Below are positions 5,547-12,177 of a stretch of 12,177 bases of DNA, one piece after another; within the stretch, counting starts at the first letter, position 1, and the number at the start of each line of letters is the position of its first letter. The notes under the pieces were generated by a model. It searched no databases, was not told the origin of the DNA, and saw nothing but the letters and a program-made list of their open reading frames with translations. The position numbers and the translations under genes are program-made. Origin of the DNA: an uncultured Eubacteriales bacterium (GTDB taxonomy: Bacteria > Bacillota > Clostridia > Oscillospirales > CAG-272); assembly GCA_905201895.1 (NCBI GenBank), contig CAJKPX010000066.1, positions 1 through 12,177 of the forward strand. The letters are read 5' to 3'.

Positions 5547-6920
5547 TTATTCATTCGAGCCGCGAAAAACAATTTCGCAACGCCCGGCAAGATAGGTCCA
5601 ATCCTCGCTTCTCTTGCTAATGGCGTTCCACTCCTTCTCACTGCCTTCAAAGATCACCTCGCGCAGTGCGTCACAATTTTGAAACGCCCCTTGAACGATC
5701 ACCTTCACGCCGCGTGGAATCGTAATGCTCTCAATCGCGGTACAAAACGCAAACGCGCTTCTCTCGATTCGGAAAAGCTGACTCGGCAGGGTCAACTCCT
5801 CCAGCGCGTAGCAATAGGAAAACGAGCCATCACCAATCAACGTTACGCCGTTTGGAATATTGATGCTTTTCAGCTTTTCGCAGCACGCAAACGCGCTGTC
5901 ACCGATTCTGGTCAGCGCAGAATCGGCACCGAACGTAACCTGCTCCAATGCCGTGCATCCGGCAAAGGTCGAAACCCCCGTTGTGGTAAGTCGGCTCCCC
6001 TCGGCAACCGTGACGGTCTTGAGTGATTTGCAATTACTGAATGCCTCCGCGCCGATGCTCTCCACGCTCGCCGGCAGATGCACCTCGGTGATTGCAGGGC
6101 AGGTGGAGAACGCTTTTTCGCCAATGCTTCGGACTCCATCTGAAACAGTAACGCTTGCGAGCTTATCGCAGTGATAAAAAGCATGATCGCCGATCTCGGT
6201 AACGTTTGCGGAAATTTCAATTTTCGTCAGGGCGTCACAGCCCAAAAAGACACGCGATGCAATTTTTGTCAAAGCAGCGGGAAGTTTGACCGAGGAGAGC
6301 GCCGAGCAGGAGGAAAACGCCTCCTTGTCGATCTCGCATAAACCCGCGGGGAAGGTAACGGCGGTGAGCTTCACACAGCTTCGGAACGCCCCCTCACCGA
6401 TGTAGGTCAGCGCGGAGTTCTTCGCAAACGAAAGCTCGGAGAGTTCGGAACAGCGATCAAAGGCATAGCTCTCAATACGCATTACGCGTTTCGGAATCGA
6501 GAGCGAGGTAATCGATGCTTCACCGAACGCAAGTGCTCCAATCCGCTCGAGCGTGTTTGGGAGATTGACCTTTGTGAGAGACGTACAACCGTCAAAGGCG
6601 TGGTTTCCTATGCTCGTGATCCCCTCTCCAACCGTTACCGTTTTGGCAGAGGACAGGCACCACTTCCACGGACGGCTGTCAACATTGGTTCCCATGCCCC
6701 AATCGTCATAAACCCAGAGCGTGTAGTTCTCTATCGCGCCCGTTCCGATGATCACAAGTTCTCCGGAGGCACTGTCGAACGACCAGGAAATCTCCCCGGG
6801 GATATCATACGCGGAGGCGGGCGGCACATCCTGTGGTGCCGACGTACACCCCACGAGCACGAGGGTGAGGATCAACAGAGCTGTGAATAGCAGCAGTCCT
6901 TTTTTCAGTTGTTTTTTCAT
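5547..6920 (-). CDS. BspA-type leucine-rich-repeat lipoprotein
   Basis: The 457-residue protein begins with a lipoprotein signal peptide (KKQLKKG, hydrophobic core 9-22, lipobox LVGC with Cys25), so it should be exported and lipid-anchored outside the membrane. An N-terminal segment with ISWSFDSASGELVIIGTGAI and a W-rich stretch (about 42-90) is typical of the entry region of BspA-like proteins. Then come 14 repeats of 22-25 residues of the LRR_5 kind, each with an IG..AF..C..L..V..P consensus (about 93-430), and a short C-terminal cap. Such proteins form curved surfaces used in adhesion or host and polysaccharide binding; the ligand here is unknown. The start is supported by AAGGGGGA 8 bases upstream. 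It lies 122 bases downstream of pepF on the same strand; I found no convincing promoter in the gap. Confidence 0.92.
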   Translation of the reverse strand: MKKQLKKGLLLFTALLILTLVLVGCTSAPQDVPPASAYDIPGEISWSFDSASGELVIIGTGAIENYTLWVYDDWGMGTNVDSRPWKWCLSSAKTVTVGEGITSIGNHAFDGCTSLTKVNLPNTLERIGALAFGEASITSLSIPKRVMRIESYAFDRCSELSELSFAKNSALTYIGEGAFRSCVKLTAVTFPAGLCEIDKEAFSSCSALSSVKLPAALTKIASRVFLGCDALTKIEISANVTEIGDHAFYHCDKLASVTVSDGVRSIGEKAFSTCPAITEVHLPASVESIGAEAFSNCKSLKTVTVAEGSRLTTTGVSTFAGCTALEQVTFGADSALTRIGDSAFACCEKLKSINIPNGVTLIGDGSFSYCYALEELTLPSQLFRIERSAFAFCTAIESITIPRGVKVIVQGAFQNCDALREVIFEGSEKEWNAISKRSEDWTYLAGRCEIVFRGSNE

Positions 6921-7042
6921 GTAATTCGTCCCCCTTCAGAAAGAAAATGTCAAATGCGGTACAAGCAGCATCTCTGTGCATGCCTGCCTCATTCAATCAG
7001 TCGCTTTTTTTGGTAAAAGGTTACAGCCTCGGGAGAAAAAAG

Positions 7043-8821
7043 TCAGAGCAACCGCTCAAGCTCGGAGAGTGCCGAGTCGAATTCCGCCATTGCCGCGGCA
7101 ACCGTGTCGGGCTTGGTCAGGTCCACGCCCGCGATCTTGAGCTCCTCCAGCGGATAATCCGAGCCGCCCGTGGAGAGGAAGCGCAGGTAGTCTGCCGTCC
7201 CGTTCTCCTCGAGAATTTTCTTCGCGATCGAAACCGCGGAGCAGAAGCCGGTTGCGTACTGGTAAACGTAGAACGCGTTGTAGAAATGCGGGATACGAGC
7301 CCACTCGATGTCCTGCAGCTCGTTCACAACCGCGCCCTCGTAATAGAGCTCGTTGAGGCGGCGGTAGATTCCGTTCAGCACCTCGGCGGTGAGCGGCGTG
7401 CCGTTCATCTCGAGATCGTGCGCCTCTCGCTCAAACTCTGCAAAGAGGGTCTGACGGAACACCGTTGTGCGGAAGCCCTCAAGGAAATGGTTGAGGATAT
7501 AGGCGCGGCGGGCGGGGTCGGTCTCGGTGGAGAGCAGGTAGCGCGTGAGCAGGACCTCGTTGACGGTGGACGCCACCTCGGCAACGAGAATACGGTAATC
7601 GTGGTTCACGTAGTCCTGGTTTGCGCTCGAATAGTAGGAGTGCATTGCGTGACCCAGCTCGTGCGCGAGCGTGAAGGCATCGTCGAGCGTGTCGGTGTAG
7701 TTGAGCAGAACGTAGGGATGCACGCCGTGCACGCCGCAGGAATAAGCACCCGTGGTCTTGCCCTTGTTCTCATATACGTCAATCCAACGCTCCGAGAATG
7801 CGCGGTCGAGCAGTCTGCCGTATTCCTCGCCGAGCGGCGCGGTCGCTTTTTTCACAAGCTCCTTTGCCTCGTCATAGGTCACGGTCATCTCAACCTCCTT
7901 CACCATCGGGCAATAGAGGTCATACATATTCAGCTCGCCCAGCCCCAGCACACGGCGGCGCAGCTCCAGATAGCGGCGCATGATCGGGAGCCCTGCGTGA
8001 ATCGCCTCGGTGAGCTGATCGTAAACGCGGACGGGGACGTTGTTGGAAAAGAGAGCGCGCTCGCAGGAGGAATCAAATCCGCGCACACGGGTGTAGAAAT
8101 TGTCCTTTTTGACGTTGCCCGCATACATTGCAGAGAGCGTGTTGATATATTTTTTGAACTCGCCGAAATACTGCTCAAAGGAGTCGCGGCGCACGCGCTG
8201 ATCTGTGCTCTCGCGGTAAACGCCGAAGTTTCCGTGCGTCAGGGTAACCACCTCTCCGTTCTCGTCGGTGATGGTGGGGAAGGTCATGTCCACGCTCTCG
8301 AGCATCGTGAATGCATTGGAGGGGGCGTCTGCCATATCCGACATCATGGCAAGCATCTGCTCGATCTCGGCGCTCTTGGTGTGTGCACGCGAGCGGTCGG
8401 TGTCCTCGAGCATGTGTCGGTAGGTGGCAAGAGCGGGATCATTCATCATTGCGGCAAGCTGCTCGCCGTCGATCGCAAGGATTTCGGGATCGAGGAATGC
8501 GCAGGCGGTGGAGAACCTGACGTAGAGATTGGTGGCGCGACCGTTCATTTTTTGATATACGGGGTCGCCGTTGTCGGCATTGAGGCGCAGCATCGAATAA
8601 ACGTAGACCAGCTCGGTCTGTTCAGCAGCGGCAAAAACGGTGTCAAGTCCCGCCTTCATCGCCTCCACCGAGTTGCCCAGCGTGCCGCGCACCGCGTCGA
8701 TCTGCCCGATCGCACGCTCTGCCTCGGTATATGCGAGCTCCCATGCGGCGTCATCGGCAAAAATATCCGAAAAATTCCAGGTAAACTGCGCGTCCATTTC
8801 ACTTCTTTTTTTGAGTGCCAT
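7043..8821 (-). CDS. pepF: Oligoendopeptidase F (peptidase family M3B)
   Basis: The 592-residue cytoplasmic zinc peptidase cleaves short peptides and takes part in peptide turnover. The length is normal for PepF (about 600). The N-terminal helical half includes the FSDIFADDAAWE opening (17-28) and the region leading to VPVRVYDQLTEAIH (262-275). The active site is HELGHAMH at 387-394 (His387, Glu388, His391) with the third ligand Glu415 in the ILVAEVAST segment, followed by the family-typical C-terminal FYNAFYVYQYATGF stretch. The ATG at 8821 was chosen because AAAGGA lies 8 bases upstream; another Met at residue 9 has no comparable site. An extended -10 promoter is at 8881-8909, and a short GGC-rich hairpin (TAGGC/GCCTA) sits in the leader just before the ribosome binding site. 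There is no signal peptide. Confidence 0.96.
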   Translation of the reverse strand: MALKKRSEMDAQFTWNFSDIFADDAAWELAYTEAERAIGQIDAVRGTLGNSVEAMKAGLDTVFAAAEQTELVYVYSMLRLNADNGDPVYQKMNGRATNLYVRFSTACAFLDPEILAIDGEQLAAMMNDPALATYRHMLEDTDRSRAHTKSAEIEQMLAMMSDMADAPSNAFTMLESVDMTFPTITDENGEVVTLTHGNFGVYRESTDQRVRRDSFEQYFGEFKKYINTLSAMYAGNVKKDNFYTRVRGFDSSCERALFSNNVPVRVYDQLTEAIHAGLPIMRRYLELRRRVLGLGELNMYDLYCPMVKEVEMTVTYDEAKELVKKATAPLGEEYGRLLDRAFSERWIDVYENKGKTTGAYSCGVHGVHPYVLLNYTDTLDDAFTLAHELGHAMHSYYSSANQDYVNHDYRILVAEVASTVNEVLLTRYLLSTETDPARRAYILNHFLEGFRTTVFRQTLFAEFEREAHDLEMNGTPLTAEVLNGIYRRLNELYYEGAVVNELQDIEWARIPHFYNAFYVYQYATGFCSAVSIAKKILEENGTADYLRFLSTGGSDYPLEELKIAGVDLTKPDTVAAAMAEFDSALSELERLL

Positions 8822-8880
8822 TGTTTGTGTCCTTTCCCGATAGGCGCTCGCCTACCGTTGGCTTTTTATCTTTCGTTAGT

Positions 8881-8909
8881 ATTTTACCACAGCTTTGAAG
8901 AAAAGTAAA
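8881..8909 (-). promoter_or_regulatory. Promoter of pepF
   Basis: Minus strand: -35 TTTACT (8904-8909), 17-base spacer, -10 TAAAAT (8881-8886) with TGG extension. A second possible extended -10 (TGATATAAT, 8949-8957) lies further upstream without a good -35. The remainder of the gene-free 8822-9144 interval is AT-rich spacer between divergent promoters. Confidence 0.75.
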
Positions 8910-9033
8910 GAGCGTTTTCAAAAATTGCACCCCGATTGCTCCATCTTTATTATATCATCTGTTTTATTTGCATAATTTCGTGCCGCGGCAGTTGTGCAGT
9001 GCTACAAAATTTTTGGTCAATTGTGATTTTTTA

Positions 9034-9062
9034 TTGACGCATTCTCCAAACCGTGATAGAAT
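9034..9062 (+). promoter_or_regulatory. Promoter of the large lipoprotein gene
   Basis: -35 TTGACG (9034-9039), 17-base spacer, -10 TAGAAT (9057-9062) with TGA extension. The leader to the ATG at 9145 is about 75 bases. Confidence 0.85.
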
Positions 9063-9144
9063 AAAAATGTAGAAAGCTCTACCGACATCACAGGAAAAGC
9101 GATGACCGACCCCGAAATCTTTCATTTTTTACGGAGGTGCTATC

Positions 9145-12100
9145 ATGAAAAAGAGATTTCTGTCGCCCCTGCTTCTGCTTCTTGCCGCAATCCTGACGCT
9201 CACTGCGTGCAACGAGGGCGAGAACAATCTGACCAAGCTCCAAACGCCCACCGTGGTGCTCGAGGGCGACCTCGCCACCTGGGAAGCCGACCCGAACGCC
9301 GACAAATTTGAGATCAGCGTGGACGGTGCCCTTTCCTATCTGGAAAACACGGTGACGAGCCGACGCCTGACCGAGGGGCAATCCTTCAAAATCCGCGCCG
9401 TTGGCGACAACGCCAATTTCGCAACGAGCGATTGGAGCAACAGTGTCACCTACTCCACCGAGGCAACCGACCCCGATTCCACCACGGGAGCCGAGCCGCC
9501 GACAGGCGAATCGGGCGGAACCGAAACGGGTGAGCCGCCAACGGGTGGATCAACCGAGACCGACAAGAATGATCCGCCTGTTGACCCCTCAACGGCGCCC
9601 ACGTATCTGGGCATTCTCGCGTCGAGTGCCGCACCCTCGCAAACCGAGCTGCCCACCTTCCCCGACGCAGTTCCCACGCTTTATTCGTCGATCGTGATGG
9701 GCAATCTGGACAGCGCGTTGGCGTCGCTGCTCACCGATTCCTCGCTCGCACTCGGCGACACGCTTCCCCCTGCAAGCAGCTACCCTGTTTACAGCACGGC
9801 AGGCGGAACGGTTTATATCCAGATATGGCTCGACAACCCCGATCAGAACACCATTCTCAGCATGAAGCTGGGCGGAACGAAATATCAGAGCGGCGGTGCG
9901 CTGCAGTCCTTCTTTATCAAGAGCGGAAACACCTACCTCAACTGCGTTTACGTTGCCGTGACCGTTCCGCAGAGCACCTATGGCGAAATCACCTATCAGG
10001 TGACCGAGATCGAATACGTGGAGGGCAACAACGTCAGCCAGAACGGCAAGGCTGTTCTGATCGACGCCAACCGCGACAAGGTAACCGTTGGACTTACCTA
10101 CCGCAGCGGCGATCTCACTGTTGAAACCGCATCCCCGCTCACCCCAACCGCATCCTCGGTGGCACTCTCCTTCACCGTAGCAGAACGCGAAAACTATCTG
10201 ACCAAAACAGGCGGATGGCTTCGTGCGGTCCTGCTTGACCGATCTAACGCGATCATCACGCAGCAAAAGCTGACGGTTGGTACCAATGCGCTCTCCTTCA
10301 CAGGTCTTGGCGCCGGGCAGCGCTATACCGTGGCTGTTGTGCTCGTTGCCGACATTCACGACGGCAACGGTGTCAGCCCCCACGTGATCGCCACCGAGAG
10401 CTTTACCACCGCCGAGGCTGTGACGGTTGAGGTCGACACCGCAACAAAGCTCGACGAGCAGAGCGGCAAGCGCTATGCAGTGGTCACTGCCGAGGGCACG
10501 CTCTCGGACCCCGCCTTTACCTTTAGCAAGGTGGAGGTCTACCGCTATTCGATTTCCGAGGAAAACCGCGTATATTCGGGTGCCTTTACGGGCTCTGCCG
10601 AAATCCGCGAGGGCATCCTCTCGGGTACCGACTACGTGGTGCGCGTCTACTACAAAAACGCCGCAGGTGTCGAGCAGTACACCGAGAGCCGCGTGTATAC
10701 CGAGCGACTCTATATGCCCACCTACACGCACGAGATGGAATACGGGCTTCTGCAGCACGGCATCATCGGCTTCCGCGTTTTTGCGGACTCCCCCTGTAAC
10801 CTCGACAACCTCACCCTACGCATCTGGCGCGAGGACAGCAAGCAGTACATCGCCGAGGACGCCCTCTATCTGCTCGACCATCCCGCCGCGATCGACGAGC
10901 TGCAAGCTCGCCTCGACTCGCTCGACCGCTTCACGAACGGCGAGGAATTCAACCGCGTTTATTTCGAGCTCGATCGCCTGCGTGGCGTCCAGCAGCAGAT
11001 GGAAAACAAATATGCGGCGCTCACCCGCTCCGATTGGGAAGCACTCGCCGAGGGTAGCCCCTATTTCTACGAGATCGACCTCCATGAGGACGACTGCGTT
11101 TTCACGGGGCCCGACGGCATGGTCTACGTCACCCTCCGCGGCTATCGGGAGCTTGGCGGCGATGACAGCTGCCGCTTCCGCATCGTTGCCGACCTCGACT
11201 ACAACAACGGCGATCCTGTGGACGTCGAGCGAGAGCTCTGCAACGGATACGTTACGATCCGACCCGCGATCGGCAAAAACGATTACCTGTTCGTTGTTTC
11301 GGACGAGAACTATGACAACCTCTTCACGCTCGACGGCAACAAGCTTTATCTTGAGGTGATGAGCCGCAACAACCTCGGCGACGAGTCCTACCGTGCGCTC
11401 GGATACGTCAACCAGATCGTGCTCGCAAAGGAGAACAGCTACGACATCGTGGAGGTGCTCTGGTCGCAGAGCTCTCCCGACTTCCGGATCGACGAGGAAG
11501 CTTGGCTCGAGGACGTGATCGCGGCGCTGAAGGCGGGCGAGGAGCCCGAATCGGCATTCCCGCTCGGTGATCTGGAGCCGATCGAGATCGAGATCAACCC
11601 CACCACCAAGGCGGCGGGCAACTATCACATCCGCTTCACCTATATCATGTTCGGCAGGACCTACACCGAGGAGGACCCCTACGATTGGGACGGCGCGGTG
11701 GTCGACTACACGGTCTATGCCAAGCTCCCCACCGCTTCGGTTTGGATTGATACCGAAAACGTTGACAACTATGGCTCATGGGAGGTCCTCACCCCCGAGC
11801 TTGTCGGCGGTCATTGGACCAATTACGCGGTGGAGATCAGCGATGCCGACGGCAACCTGCTCCACACCTACACGCAGAATGATTGGGACAGAGTCAAGCT
11901 TTTGATGAATCAAAAGATCCGTGTCCGCCTGCTCGCGTCGGAGAGCAGACCCTACTACACCGACGGCGAATGGAGCGAATGGTTCGTTTGCGAGCCGCTC
12001 AAGCTCCGCACCCCAACCGTCTACGTGGGATATGAGGGCAACAAGCTCCTTGTTCGCTGGGACCCCGTTGAATACGCCGAGAAATACCTCTGCACGGTCA

Positions 12101-12177
12101 ACGGCAGCACGCAGGAAACAACCGAAACCTTTATCGAGGTTCCCAACGGCGCGAAGGTGTGCGTGGTGGCGGTGGCT
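9145..12177 (+). CDS. Large surface lipoprotein with fibronectin-III-like domains (partial, 3' end outside window)
   Basis: The frame is open for 1011 codons without a stop and continues past the window. GGAGG lies 7 bases before the ATG. A lipoprotein signal peptide (KKR, Leu-rich core, lipobox LTAC with Cys22) predicts export and lipid anchoring. Residues about 33-103 look like a fibronectin-III or similar beta-sandwich (TPTVVLEGDLATWEADPNAD...FKIRAVGD). Residues 955-1011 begin another copy of the same layout (TPTVYVGYEGNKLLVRWDPVEYAEKY). Residues 104-152 are a flexible Thr/Pro/Gly/Glu linker with repeated EPPTG. Residues 325-520 contain two more Fn3-like stretches ending in YTVAVVLV and YVVRVYYKNAAG, and residues 576-635 are predicted helical/coiled coil. 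I see no catalytic motif. A role at the cell surface in binding or adhesion is an inference. It is AT-poor, like the chromosomal genes, and divergently arranged with pepF. Confidence 0.88.
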   Translation, partial: MKKRFLSPLLLLLAAILTLTACNEGENNLTKLQTPTVVLEGDLATWEADPNADKFEISVDGALSYLENTVTSRRLTEGQSFKIRAVGDNANFATSDWSNSVTYSTEATDPDSTTGAEPPTGESGGTETGEPPTGGSTETDKNDPPVDPSTAPTYLGILASSAAPSQTELPTFPDAVPTLYSSIVMGNLDSALASLLTDSSLALGDTLPPASSYPVYSTAGGTVYIQIWLDNPDQNTILSMKLGGTKYQSGGALQSFFIKSGNTYLNCVYVAVTVPQSTYGEITYQVTEIEYVEGNNVSQNGKAVLIDANRDKVTVGLTYRSGDLTVETASPLTPTASSVALSFTVAERENYLTKTGGWLRAVLLDRSNAIITQQKLTVGTNALSFTGLGAGQRYTVAVVLVADIHDGNGVSPHVIATESFTTAEAVTVEVDTATKLDEQSGKRYAVVTAEGTLSDPAFTFSKVEVYRYSISEENRVYSGAFTGSAEIREGILSGTDYVVRVYYKNAAGVEQYTESRVYTERLYMPTYTHEMEYGLLQHGIIGFRVFADSPCNLDNLTLRIWREDSKQYIAEDALYLLDHPAAIDELQARLDSLDRFTNGEEFNRVYFELDRLRGVQQQMENKYAALTRSDWEALAEGSPYFYEIDLHEDDCVFTGPDGMVYVTLRGYRELGGDDSCRFRIVADLDYNNGDPVDVERELCNGYVTIRPAIGKNDYLFVVSDENYDNLFTLDGNKLYLEVMSRNNLGDESYRALGYVNQIVLAKENSYDIVEVLWSQSSPDFRIDEEAWLEDVIAALKAGEEPESAFPLGDLEPIEIEINPTTKAAGNYHIRFTYIMFGRTYTEEDPYDWDGAVVDYTVYAKLPTASVWIDTENVDNYGSWEVLTPELVGGHWTNYAVEISDADGNLLHTYTQNDWDRVKLLMNQKIRVRLLASESRPYYTDGEWSEWFVCEPLKLRTPTVYVGYEGNKLLVRWDPVEYAEKYLCTVNGSTQETTETFIEVPNGAKVCVVAVA

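Noticed and set aside
6947..8908. A 653-codon open frame on the plus strand opposite pepF
   Set aside because: It mirrors the GC-rich codon pattern of pepF, is rich in His, Val, Arg and Cys with no domain, and has no ribosome binding site. pepF on the other strand has all family motifs.
9589..10758. A 389-codon minus-strand open frame opposite the large lipoprotein
   Set aside because: It lies wholly within a 1011-codon frame that has a promoter, ribosome binding site and lipobox; its composition is that of an antisense shadow.
10427..11628. Two further long open frames (310 codons plus, 270 codons minus)
   Set aside because: Ser/Thr/Arg-rich and Val/Glu/Arg-rich translations without motifs, both inside the lipoprotein gene; caused by codon bias.

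Overview
The window looks like chromosomal DNA of an uncultured gut-type Bacillota, probably class Clostridia. The evidence is GC-rich housekeeping genes with strong AGGAGG-type ribosome binding sites, sigma-A promoters with TG-extended -10 boxes, lipobox lipoproteins, a BspA-type leucine-rich-repeat protein, oligoendopeptidase F and a DeoR-family regulator. This placement is inference from gene content, not from a marker gene.

Left part, 1-2300, is an accessory zone at a tRNA locus. Two tRNA genes on the minus strand, tRNA-Leu(TAA) then initiator tRNA-fMet(CAT), share one consensus promoter. Downstream of them lies a pile of structured repeats: a trailer hairpin that invades the 3' strand of the fMet acceptor stem, a second copy of the last 21 bases of tRNA-fMet inside a cloverleaf-like sequence with its own terminator, and an array of GC-rich hairpins separated by AGTGAAGT-type linkers. 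Then comes an AT-rich stretch, all on the minus strand: a four-helix-bundle (S23/IVP-like) gene translationally coupled to a 67-residue unknown protein, then a separately promoted small membrane protein. A perfect 55-bp direct repeat (1-55 and 1899-1953) flanks this stretch, which suggests accretion or insertion at the tRNA 3' end.

Central part, 2300-5490, carries on the plus strand a DeoR/GlpR-type regulator and a 684-residue membrane-anchored M48-like zinc metalloprotease, closed by a strong terminator. From 5491 to 8821, two minus-strand genes encode a BspA-like leucine-rich-repeat lipoprotein and oligoendopeptidase F (pepF).

Right part, 8822-12177: a divergent promoter region leads to a very long plus-strand lipoprotein gene with fibronectin-III-like segments and a Thr/Pro/Gly/Glu linker. 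It is open for 1011 codons and runs off the window. Large open frames opposite pepF and the lipoprotein gene are codon-bias shadows. The most unusual material is the tRNA-adjacent repeat complex and the four-helix-bundle cassette bracketed by inverted repeats.
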